Source: Leptotrichia sp. oral taxon 221 (GTDB taxonomy: Bacteria > Fusobacteriota > Fusobacteriia > Fusobacteriales > Leptotrichiaceae). From it: 64,000 nucleotides of DNA. This document shows, in pieces, positions 9,222 through 16,396 of the stretch. The stretch is from contig NZ_CP072378.1 in assembly GCF_018128245.1 (NCBI RefSeq), positions 372,001 through 436,000 of the forward strand, read 5' to 3'. Numbering within the stretch: position 1 is the stretch's first letter; the number at the start of each line of letters is the position of its first letter. Under the pieces are notes generated by a model. The model saw only the letters and a list, made by a program, of their open reading frames with translations, made no database searches and was not told where the DNA came from. The translations under genes were made by a program, and so were the position numbers.

Positions 9222-9791
9222 ATGAAAGTAAAATTGATGAATTTTAGCAAGATATTAATTTTTATTATATTATGTTTAATATTGATTCTTTACAATTTTG
9301 ATATTTTTACCAGTACAATGCTAATTTTAATTTATTCAATTTTAAATTCAATTAATATTTTTGATAACAAAATGAAAATAGATTATGAAAAATTGGTATT
9401 TCAAAGTGCAACAGGATTATATCTTCAAAGAGATCTTCTTTTTTTGGATAATGAAAATTTTTTAATAGTTAAAATTTTATCAATATTTTTCATAATTTTA
9501 ATACTTTATATTATAAAAATGAATTTAAAAAATAAGAACCTAAAAAAATATTTTGATATTCTTTTATTAATTTCTGCTATAAAGTACATATATTTAAAAT
9601 TTTTTATGTTTAATTTTATTATTTATTCATTATTTTATATGTTTTCATTTATAGTAAAAGTATATTTTATTGATATTATAATAATAATATTTTTTTTAAG
9701 GAAAATATGCAATTTAAAAATAAAAAGTAATTATTATATTTATTTGTTTATTATTTTGTGTATAATTATTAGAATAAAAGTAATTTTTTAG
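9222..9791 (+). CDS. Hypothetical polytopic membrane protein
   Basis: An unrecognised 189-residue protein made largely of Ile, Leu, Phe and Tyr, with about five hydrophobic helices. Its DNA is clearly more AT-rich than the neighbouring leu genes, suggesting separate origin. AAAGGAAA precedes the ATG. It lies between leuC and leuD, which are normally adjacent. Confidence 0.5.
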   Translation: MKVKLMNFSKILIFIILCLILILYNFDIFTSTMLILIYSILNSINIFDNKMKIDYEKLVFQSATGLYLQRDLLFLDNENFLIVKILSIFFIILILYIIKMNLKNKNLKKYFDILLLISAIKYIYLKFFMFNFIIYSLFYMFSFIVKVYFIDIIIIIFFLRKICNLKIKSNYYIYLFIILCIIIRIKVIF

Positions 9792-9801
9792 GAGATATGC
9801 A

Positions 9802-10033
9802 ATGGGAAAAATAAAAAATAGTATAGAAAATATTAAAAATATCGTTTCCAATACAGAAAAGAAGTGATCACCATTTTTTTAAATCAAAAGGAATAGGTAC
9901 TTATGATTTTGTAGTTGAAACTTCTGCATTTAAAAAATGGGAAGAAAATAAATTGGCGGCATCATTTTTAAATTTTATTGTATATACTTCAGAAGAAAAA
10001 GTTTATAGTAAAACAAGATACCTTAGACCATAA
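9802..10033 (+). pseudogene. Frameshifted small gene
   Basis: An ATG at 9802 with TTAGGAGAT upstream opens MGKIKNSIENIKNIVSNTEK and stops at 9866-9868 after about 21 codons. The neighbouring frame then stays open with plausible coding sequence (HFFKSKGIGTYDFVVETSAF, ending in KTRYLRP) to TAA at 10031. A single-base shift would join them into a protein of about 77 residues. The family is unknown to me. Confidence 0.4.
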
Positions 10034-10066
10034 AAATCAAAATAAAAAAAACAAGGAGAATAAAAT

Positions 10067-10642
10067 ATGAAACCATTTACAAAATATGAAGGAACAATTG
10101 TTCCAATAATGAATAATAACATAGATACAGATCAATTAATTCCAAAACAATACTTGAAAAGTATTGAAAAAACAGGATTTGGAAAACATGTTTTCGATGA
10201 GTGGAGATATAACGAAGACGGGTCTGACAATATGGATTTTAATTTGAATAAGCCAGAATACAAAAATGGAACAATTTTGATTACTGGAGAAAATTTTGGT
10301 TGTGGATCGAGTAGAGAACACGCTGCTTGGGCATTGCAAGATTATGGAATTCATGTAATTGTGGCTGGAGGATATTCAGGAATTTTTTACATGAACTGGT
10401 TAAATAACGGACATTTGCCAATAACATTGCCAGAAGCAGATAGAATCGAATTATCAAAATTACCTGGAGATGCGAAAGTTACAGTTGATTTGGAAAACAA
10501 TAAATTGATTGCGAATGGAAAAGAATATGTTTTTGAGTTGGAAGAAAGCTGGAAACAAAGATTGCTTAAGGGGTTGGATTCGATTGGGTTGACTTTGCAG
10601 CATGAAAATGAGATTAGGAAGTATGAGGAAAGTCATAAATAG
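10067..10642 (+). CDS. leuD: 3-isopropylmalate dehydratase small subunit
   Basis: LeuD is the swivel-domain partner of LeuC. The 191-residue sequence shows NIDTDQLIPKQYL (residue 18 on), FGCGSSREHAAWAL (residue 77 on) and the GGYSGIFYMN loop, all typical. ACAAGGAGAA precedes the ATG. The following 263 bases hold no gene; a short open stretch at 10645-10704 might be a remnant. Confidence 0.96.
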   Translation: MKPFTKYEGTIVPIMNNNIDTDQLIPKQYLKSIEKTGFGKHVFDEWRYNEDGSDNMDFNLNKPEYKNGTILITGENFGCGSSREHAAWALQDYGIHVIVAGGYSGIFYMNWLNNGHLPITLPEADRIELSKLPGDAKVTVDLENNKLIANGKEYVFELEESWKQRLLKGLDSIGLTLQHENEIRKYEESHK

Positions 10643-10905
10643 TCGATAAAGATTGTGAGAATCTTAAATTTGATGGAGAAATAGAAGAATTTTTTATGGA
10701 TTAAAGAATAAAATGTGTTTGGGAACTGTAAAATAATAGAAAAATTTGGAAAAAGAAAATGTAATTTTTGTAAAAGTTGTTAAATTCAATATTTTGAGTT
10801 TTCAGGCACATTTTTTTGAAGAAACGAAAGTTTATGTAGTAAAAAGGAATTGAATAGAGGAAACGAGAAAAGAAAAAACTTTCTGAATAAAGCGAGGATT
10901 AGAAT

Positions 10906-11616
10906 ATGATAAAAAAAGAAGTTTTGATACCGAATATTGTTACTGCTGGAAATATATTTATGGGTTATTTGAGCATTTTAGAATCAATTAAGGGAAATTT
11001 TGTTACAAGTATTTGGTTTATAATTTTAGCAATGTTTTTTGATAGTATTGATGGTCAAGTTGCTAGAAAATTTAATGCTTTTACTGAATTTGGAAAGGAA
11101 TTTGATTCTTTTTGTGATGCATTTTCTTTTGGTTTGGCACCAGCATTGCTAATATATTTTCTCTTGGAAAAAGAAATGAACGGAAGCATATTCGTGGTTC
11201 TCATTTCATTCGTTTATGCTATTTGTGGAGTAATTAGATTAGCAAGATTCAATATTGATACAATTTCTTCTAGCGAAAAGTCTGATTTTGTTGGTATGCC
11301 AATACCAAATGCAGCAGGAATGATTTGTTCGTATATTTTAGTGTGTAATGCGATTGAAAAAAATTTAGAAATTAATTTTTTTAATCTAAAATTTTTCATT
11401 GCAATCATTGTAATTGCATCAATTTTAATGATAAGTACAATTCCATTTAAGGTACCAACAAAAATATTTGATTATCTTCCAAAAGAACGAAAATGGCTCA
11501 TTACTCTAATTTTAGTAATAATCTTAGCGTTAAAATATTTTCTTTTTATTTTCAGTTTTGGATATGTAATTGTTACACTTATTAATTTTTTTAGAAGAAA
11601 TAATGGGAAATATTAA
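10906..11616 (+). CDS. pssA: CDP-diacylglycerol-serine O-phosphatidyltransferase
   Basis: PssA makes phosphatidylserine from CDP-diacylglycerol and serine in the inner membrane, the first step to phosphatidylethanolamine. The CDP-alcohol phosphotransferase motif is clear at about residues 46-70: DSIDGQVARKF followed by GKEFDSFCDAFSFG. The rest of the 236 residues is a series of membrane helices. It lies between leuD and the OmpA-like gene with its own upstream gap, so it is probably transcribed separately from the leu genes. Confidence 0.92.
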   Translation: MIKKEVLIPNIVTAGNIFMGYLSILESIKGNFVTSIWFIILAMFFDSIDGQVARKFNAFTEFGKEFDSFCDAFSFGLAPALLIYFLLEKEMNGSIFVVLISFVYAICGVIRLARFNIDTISSSEKSDFVGMPIPNAAGMICSYILVCNAIEKNLEINFFNLKFFIAIIVIASILMISTIPFKVPTKIFDYLPKERKWLITLILVIILALKYFLFIFSFGYVIVTLINFFRRNNGKY

Positions 11617-11671
11617 GTTTTACAATATTTAGGAATATGATTACATTGTATAGCAAAAGTATTACAAAGGA
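11613..11671 (+). repeat. Degenerate third copy of the antitoxin promoter/operator
   Basis: Positions 11627-11671 match the 45 bases in front of both dinJ-like genes (12854-12898 and 16047-16091) with three mismatches, up to and including AAAGGA of the ribosome binding site. The -35 is TTAAGT instead of TTGATT, the -10 is TATGAT instead of TATAAT, and one arm of each palindrome is mutated. No antitoxin gene follows. This looks like the scar of a third, deleted cassette. Confidence 0.7.
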
Positions 11672-11792
11672 TTTAGAGAATGTCATATTCAGTCTGATTG
11701 GCTCTTAATTTATAAAATTGAAAAAAATATCTTGGTTTTGATATTTTGAGAATAGAGACACATTAGGATTTGTTTTAAATTGGAGGAATTTT

Positions 11793-12239
11793 ATGAAAAA
11801 AATTATTGTTTTTTGTATATTTACAATTGTGAGTATCTCTTTTTCAATGTTAGGAGGACCTTGTAGTACGACAGAGAAAAAATGTGTTTTAAGAGGTTTT
11901 AAAGTTGATGGAAAAATAATAAACGAGAATGAAATATCAGAACTCAAAGAAATTGTGAATGTATTAAATGAATTTGGAGAAAGTGGAACTGTAGATTTTA
12001 TAGGGCACACTGATTCAAATGGGACAAAAAAATATAATCAAAAATTATCGTTGATAAGGGCTAGAAATGTTGCTAGATTATTTAGAGAATTTGGTTTAAA
12101 AGATACTATTTCAATTGGAGAAATAAGTGGTAAAGGAGAAGAAAATCCAGTTGATTTAAATGAAACAGATCAAGGGAAATATAGTAATAGAAGAGTAGAG
12201 ATTTTATTTAATAATTTAAAATGGAAAAAATTTGAATAA
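11793..12239 (+). CDS. OmpA-like peptidoglycan-binding protein
   Basis: A 148-residue exported protein. An N-terminal signal segment (IIVFCIFTIVSISFSML) is followed by an OmpA C-terminal-like domain: VDFIGHTDSNGTKKYNQKLS, then RARNVARLF, GKGEENPVD and the closing NRRVEILF. This domain binds diaminopimelate or lanthionine peptidoglycan in the periplasm. There is no beta-barrel, so it is a stand-alone binding protein. GGAGG precedes the ATG. Cysteines near the predicted cleavage region do not form a standard lipobox. Confidence 0.8.
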   Translation: MKKIIVFCIFTIVSISFSMLGGPCSTTEKKCVLRGFKVDGKIINENEISELKEIVNVLNEFGESGTVDFIGHTDSNGTKKYNQKLSLIRARNVARLFREFGLKDTISIGEISGKGEENPVDLNETDQGKYSNRRVEILFNNLKWKKFE

Positions 12240-12274
12240 AAAATAAAAAATATAACAAGAAGGAGAATTTGAAT

Positions 12275-12823
12275 TTGAAAAATAAAATTTTAAAAGAGAT
12301 AAATGTTGAGGAAATAATGGAAAGTCTTAAAAAGGATTCTAAAAAGAACAGTTATTTAAAAGTTTTGTGGAATGGTAAAAATATTGAAGTAGATTTGAAT
12401 TTTGAGGATTTTGAAAAAGAAATTGATGAAATTAGGGAAAAGTTGGAGAATTTGAAAATATTGGTTGAAAATTCTAAAGAATGGGATAAAAAGATAAAAG
12501 ATGCGGCAGGAGAATATATTCTTGAAGATGCTCAGTATTGGTGGGAGCCGTCGGCAGATTATGAAGATGAAGATATGCCTGGTTTAATTGAAGATTTAGC
12601 TGAAATAGTTGGAAAAGAAGAAGCTGAAAAAATGGTAAATGATGAAGAATTGTCGCTAGAAGCATTTAAAAAATTGATTTATGTAAATTCTATAACATTA
12701 AATGAAGATGGCAATTTCAATGTTTCGTTGTTTGATATAGATGAATTAATATTTAGCGGACATATAATGTTTGTATACGGAAATATAAATGGAGAATTTT
12801 CAGGTGGAGATTTTGCAGGATAA
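12275..12823 (+). CDS. Hypothetical protein, possibly DUF2262-like
   Basis: An acidic 182-residue cytoplasmic protein. The N-terminal half is coiled-coil-like (EKEIDEIREKLENLKILVEN) and the second half has YWWEPSADYED and a closing IFSGHIMFVYGNINGEF, which recalls DUF2262-type proteins. That match is from memory and uncertain. No ATG is available; AAGGAG at 12260-12265 fits the second TTG (12275, nine bases away) better than the first (12269). Confidence 0.55.
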   Translation: MKNKILKEINVEEIMESLKKDSKKNSYLKVLWNGKNIEVDLNFEDFEKEIDEIREKLENLKILVENSKEWDKKIKDAAGEYILEDAQYWWEPSADYEDEDMPGLIEDLAEIVGKEEAEKMVNDEELSLEAFKKLIYVNSITLNEDGNFNVSLFDIDELIFSGHIMFVYGNINGEFSGGDFAG

Positions 12824-12839
12824 ATTTTTAATAAAAAAA

Positions 12840-12898
12840 TTGATTTTTATACCATTTAGTAATATAATTACATTGTATAACAAAAGTATTACAAAGGA
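12840..12898 (+). promoter_or_regulatory. Promoter and operator of the first dinJ-like gene
   Basis: TTGATT (12840-12845), 17 bases, TATAAT (12863-12868). Two imperfect palindromes overlap and follow the -10: GTAAT-ATA-ATTAC (12859-12871) and TTGT-ATA-ACAA (12873-12883). Antitoxins of this family usually bind such sites and repress themselves. The arrangement is identical in front of the second copy at 16033-16091. Confidence 0.7.
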
Positions 12899-12907
12899 GT
12901 GGTAAAA

Positions 12908-13171
12908 ATGGCTACAGTAACAGCTAGAGTTGATGAAAATGTGAAAAAGGAAGCGGAAACTTTGTTTAAGAAAATGGGGCTTAATATGAGTACAGCGATG
13001 AATTTATTTTTGAAGAAGTGTATTTTGGAGCAGGGTATTCCGTTTGAGTTGAAAGTTCCTAATAAAGAAACTTTAAAGGCAATGCAGGAAACTGAAGATA
13101 TTTTGAGTGGTAAAATTGAAAGAAAAGGGTATAATAGTGCTGAAGAATTATTTGAGGATTTAGGGGTTTAA
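12908..13171 (+). CDS. RelB/DinJ-family antitoxin (copy 1), no toxin gene
   Basis: An 87-residue antitoxin with the ribbon-helix-helix N-terminus ATVTARVDENVKKEAETLF and KMGLNMSTAMNLFLKKC, followed by the toxin-binding tail with PNKETLKAMQETEDILSGK. The ATG at 12908 is chosen because AAAGGAG is correctly spaced; a GTG at 12899 overlaps that site. A YafQ/RelE-type toxin gene normally overlaps the antitoxin stop. Here only 31 bases separate it from a KAP NTPase fragment, so it is an orphan or has a non-standard partner. Nearly identical to 16101-16379. Confidence 0.88.
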   Translation: MATVTARVDENVKKEAETLFKKMGLNMSTAMNLFLKKCILEQGIPFELKVPNKETLKAMQETEDILSGKIERKGYNSAEELFEDLGV

Positions 13172-13202
13172 AAATGAAAAATTAGAGGTTAAAAGAAGAA
13201 AT

Positions 13203-13556
13203 ATGTACAAAAAAAATTTGTTTTTAGTATTGATTATTTATATAAGTTCATATATTTTTAATTATATATATACAAATAAAATATTACATTTTTTAGATTG
13301 GTACTATTTAATAACTATTTTATTTATATGTTTATGGAATTATGTAGTAGATAAAAAATCTAAAAAGAATATGTTAATCCTATATGGGATTTCAACTTAA
13401 TTCACAAAATTTAAAAAATATAAGTGAAAAATATAATAGAAACTATTTATTTCATATGTCTTTTTGAAAAACTTATATCATGATGAATTTTATGATGAGG
13501 ATGGGAAATTGACTAAAAAGGTTAATGATGCTGCTGAGAAGGAAGTTGTTTATTGA
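13203..13556 (+). pseudogene. KAP NTPase pseudogene (copy 1) with two internal deletions
   Basis: The first 65 codons match the start of the intact NTPase at 16397 almost exactly. The sequence then jumps at about 13398 to the equivalent of 17300 (TTTAAAAAATATAAGTGAAA) and jumps again at about 13450 to the equivalent of 17675 (TTTTTGAAAAACTTATATCA). It ends in KLTKKVNDAAEKEVVY-stop, which differs from the intact copy. Short TTA-type microhomologies sit at both junctions. The P-loop and Walker B are gone. Confidence 0.85.
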
Positions 13557-13593
13557 AATAATAGAATAAAAATTAGAAAGGAAAATTTAAAAG

Positions 13594-14064
13594 ATGGCAG
13601 AAAAATCAAAAGAACAGTTGAAAGTAGAAGAATATTTCAAGCAAAATGGGATAGAATATGATAAAAATTTTATTTATGGTATTAAAAGAGAAAGAAATTT
13701 GAATTCATTTTTGATGATGGGGCTTATTGGATTGATTATGAAAGCAGGGATGAAGCCGTGTTATATACTTTTTAAGGAGAATGAAATATTGTTTTTCGAA
13801 GTTGGGATGCTTGGTGGAATTAAAGGGCTTTTAACAAGAATAGATGTTGATGATATAGAAAAAATTGATTTAAAAAAAGGAATCGTAAACTATAAATTGA
13901 CAATATCAGTAAGAATTGGGGATAAAATAAAAAAAGAAATAATAAATTTTGCCCAAATTAATGGAAAAGCATGGTGGATACAGAACAGAAATAATTTGAT
14001 TGAAAGTGGATACTTTGAAAAATTAGCTGAAAGAGTGGGCAAAAGAAGAATGTTGGAACAATAA
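13594..14064 (+). CDS. Hypothetical protein, PH-like fold possible
   Basis: A 156-residue protein I cannot assign. EEYFKQNGIEYDKNFIYG opens the sequence, a hydrophobic stretch (FLMMGLIGLIMKAG) follows, then CYILFKENEILFFEVG and VDDIEKIDLKKGIVNYKLTI, ending in WWIQNRNNLIESGYF. The strand pattern recalls small PH-like domains. It is a distant paralogue of the protein at 15546-15995, sharing the same order of motifs. AGAAAGGAAA precedes the ATG. Confidence 0.6.
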   Translation: MAEKSKEQLKVEEYFKQNGIEYDKNFIYGIKRERNLNSFLMMGLIGLIMKAGMKPCYILFKENEILFFEVGMLGGIKGLLTRIDVDDIEKIDLKKGIVNYKLTISVRIGDKIKKEIINFAQINGKAWWIQNRNNLIESGYFEKLAERVGKRRMLEQ

Positions 14065-14086
14065 ATAAAAAAAGAAAGGTGACTTT

Positions 14087-15124
14087 ATGAAAAAAATATT
14101 ACTTTTATTGCTAATTTTAGCAACTTTTGTAGTATCTTGCGGGAACGGAGGTAAAAATTCAAACGCAAATACAGAAGTTCAAAAGAGTGAAAAAAATAGT
14201 AAAGAAATTGATGACAGTTTTGGAGTTGAAATATATGGAGAAACTTTGGAAGAAGCACATAAAAATTTTAAGACAACTTTGATTGAGGGCCAGTCGGAAT
14301 TTGAACCAGACGGTAAATTGGCTGCACCGCCTAAAAATAGTGGAGTGGAATTAGTAAAATATCCAACAAAAATTGGGGAAATGGAAGGATATATCACTCC
14401 AAAAAATGATGGTAAAAAGTATCCAGTAATAATGTATTTAAATGGTGGATTTGGTGGAACAATGGAAATCTGGGGAAAAGAGGCTCCAAAAGATAATTAT
14501 CAAAGAGCAGATGCATTTAAAAGAGATGAATTTGTTCTATTTGTCCCAAGTGCACGTGCTGAAAATAACAATCCTGGTAAATTTGAGATGTTTTATGGAG
14601 AAATTGAAGATTTAGAAGAAGCTAGGAAGTATGTCGCTTCACTGCCTTATGTTGATCCAAATAGAATTTATCTTGTTGGGCATAGTACAGGTGGGACAAA
14701 AGCAGTCTTATTAAGTGAATATTCAAAAGGATTTAGAGCAGTTTTTGCAATGGGAGCGGCAACAGAACTTATGTCATTAGAAAAATATGATTACGCTGGA
14801 ATGAATCCTCCATTTGATAGAACAAACCCTAGAGAAATAGCGGTTCGCTCATCATTAAGATATATGCGTTCAATCACAAGTCCAACATTTCATTTTGAGG
14901 GAAAAGATGATAGTCAGCCAGTTTATAGAGTTATGCAAAAAGTTGCAGATAAATATCAGCTTCCATTTAAATCATATGAAATAACTGGTGGAAACCATTT
15001 TAATATTATTTATCCGTTGACAACAATGATTGCACAAAAAATACTAGCTGATACAGGGGCGAAAACGAATATTCAGTTTAGTGATGGGGATTTGGATGTG
15101 ATTTCAAAAGGGATTGTTAAATAG
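14087..15124 (+). CDS. Alpha/beta hydrolase lipoprotein
   Basis: A 345-residue lipoprotein. The signal peptide ends in FVVSC, with the lipidated cysteine at residue 18, so the enzyme is anchored on the periplasmic or outer surface. The hydrolase core has an oxyanion region (MYLNGGFGG), the nucleophile elbow GHSTGG with S200, and a terminal GGNHFNI that would hold the catalytic histidine. It resembles dienelactone-hydrolase or S9-peptidase-like esterases; the substrate is unknown. AAAGGTG precedes the ATG. Confidence 0.82.
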   Translation: MKKILLLLLILATFVVSCGNGGKNSNANTEVQKSEKNSKEIDDSFGVEIYGETLEEAHKNFKTTLIEGQSEFEPDGKLAAPPKNSGVELVKYPTKIGEMEGYITPKNDGKKYPVIMYLNGGFGGTMEIWGKEAPKDNYQRADAFKRDEFVLFVPSARAENNNPGKFEMFYGEIEDLEEARKYVASLPYVDPNRIYLVGHSTGGTKAVLLSEYSKGFRAVFAMGAATELMSLEKYDYAGMNPPFDRTNPREIAVRSSLRYMRSITSPTFHFEGKDDSQPVYRVMQKVADKYQLPFKSYEITGGNHFNIIYPLTTMIAQKILADTGAKTNIQFSDGDLDVISKGIVK

Positions 15125-15252
15125 CAGATAATTTGATTTCAGAAATTTGATTGAAAATGAAAAATTGGGAAATTGTGGATGTAAAAGTAGAAAATACGAG
15201 CTAGAAAATAAATTTCAAGTTTCAGATATAATCTGAAAAAAAGGAGATGTCT

Positions 15253-15510
15253 ATGTGGTCAAAAGGAATTGAGTATAGAAAGCGAGAAAAAGAAAAATTT
15301 TCTAAAATAAGTTCAAAAGATTTACCATTTGATGTGTTTGTAAAAAATGGAGAATTAGTCAGCTGGAGAAGAAGTGGCTGGTGTAAGAGAGCTTATCAGT
15401 TTTACAAAAAAAGCTGTAATCGGAATTTTAGAAGAAATAAAAATCTTGAAACTTCAGTTAAAGGGAATTATTACAGAAAGTGCTATGAGTTGCAGTATGC
15501 TTGGATTTAA
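15253..15510 (+). CDS. Small basic hypothetical protein
   Basis: An 85-residue lysine- and arginine-rich protein with scattered aromatic residues and three cysteines (SGWCKRAYQFYKKSCNRNF and KCYELQYAWI). AAGGAG at 15241-15246 touches an ATG at 15247 and is correctly spaced for the ATG at 15253, so the latter is chosen. I recognise no family. Confidence 0.5.
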   Translation: MWSKGIEYRKREKEKFSKISSKDLPFDVFVKNGELVSWRRSGWCKRAYQFYKKSCNRNFRRNKNLETSVKGNYYRKCYELQYAWI

Positions 15511-15545
15511 CAAAAAATTTTCAGATGACTAGGAGATAAAAAATT

Positions 15546-15995
15546 ATGCGAACTATCAAAGAATGGAATAAAATAATAGAAAATTATTTTAATGAAAATA
15601 ATATTGAGCATGACAGAAATTATTTGTGTTTTTTTCCTGAAAAAAAAATGCGTTTTGATAAAAAACTTATTTATGATGTTAACGAGGATTTAAGAGAAAG
15701 TATTATAGTTTTATTTAAGAAAGACAATATAGAAATATTTTCGTGTGATGTAACATTAAAAATATCTTCAGGAATACAACTTTCAAATATAGGTAAAATA
15801 AGGAAAATAGTTCCACGGGAAGAAGTAAAGGTTTTAAAATTAGTAAAAAAAATAATGAGATATAAATTATATTTTAAATTAGATAATGAAAGTAAAGCTT
15901 TTAGAATTGATATTTTTTATAGATTTAATAAGAATTGGTTAGTTGAAAATATAAATTATTTGATAGAAAATAGATTAATAGATTTTAAAAAATGA
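15546..15995 (+). CDS. Hypothetical protein, paralogue of 13594-14064
   Basis: A 149-residue protein with the same motif order as the one at 13594: NYFNENNIEHDRNY, then SIIVLFKKDNIEIFSCDV, then REEVKVLKLVKKIMRYKLYF and a terminal NWLVENINYLIENRLI. Identity between the two is low. It sits just upstream of the second antitoxin-KAP cassette, whereas its paralogue sits just downstream of the first. TAGGAGAT precedes the ATG. Confidence 0.6.
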   Translation: MRTIKEWNKIIENYFNENNIEHDRNYLCFFPEKKMRFDKKLIYDVNEDLRESIIVLFKKDNIEIFSCDVTLKISSGIQLSNIGKIRKIVPREEVKVLKLVKKIMRYKLYFKLDNESKAFRIDIFYRFNKNWLVENINYLIENRLIDFKK

Positions 15996-16032
15996 AAAAA
16001 GTAAATTTTTTTTGAAAAAGTTAATTAAAATA

Positions 16033-16091
16033 TTGATTTTTGCACTATTTAGTAATATAATTACATTGTATAACAAAAGTATTACAAAGGA
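16033..16091 (+). promoter_or_regulatory. Promoter and operator of the second dinJ-like gene
   Basis: TTGATT (16033-16038), 17 bases, TATAAT (16056-16061), with the same pair of ATA-centred palindromes as copy 1. The 45 bases from 16047 to 16091 are identical to 12854-12898, so the two antitoxin genes are expected to be under shared control. Confidence 0.7.
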
Positions 16092-16100
16092 GTGGTAAAA

Positions 16101-16379
16101 ATGGCTACAGTAACAGCAAGAGTTGATGAAAATGTGAAAAAGGAAGCAGAAACTCTGTTTAAGAAAATGGGGATTAATATGAGTACAGCTATGAATTTAT
16201 TTTTGAAGAAGTGTATTTTGGAGCAGGGGATTCCGTTTGAGTTGAAAGTTCCTAATAAAGAAACTTTAAAGGCAATGCAGGAAACTGATGATATTTTGAG
16301 TGGTAAAATTGAAAGAAAAGGGTATAATAGTGCTGAAGAATTATTTGAGGATTCAGGGTTTAGAGAAATTAAAGACTAG
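16101..16379 (+). CDS. RelB/DinJ-family antitoxin (copy 2), followed by a KAP NTPase
   Basis: A 92-residue antitoxin, about 95% identical to copy 1 over the shared part, with a slightly longer tail (DSGFREIKD). It has the ribbon-helix-helix start and the same AAAGGAG site. The next gene, 17 bases downstream, is a large membrane NTPase and not a RelE-fold toxin. This link is kept in both copies, so the NTPase may be the functional partner; that is inference. Confidence 0.88.
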   Translation: MATVTARVDENVKKEAETLFKKMGINMSTAMNLFLKKCILEQGIPFELKVPNKETLKAMQETDDILSGKIERKGYNSAEELFEDSGFREIKD

Positions 16380-16396
16380 AATTTAAAGGGAAAAAT

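Noticed and set aside
10643-10905. Short open stretch DKDCENLKFDGEIEEFF behind leuD
   Set aside because: Only about 20 codons, no start codon or ribosome binding site. It may be a remnant, but the evidence is too thin to list as a feature.
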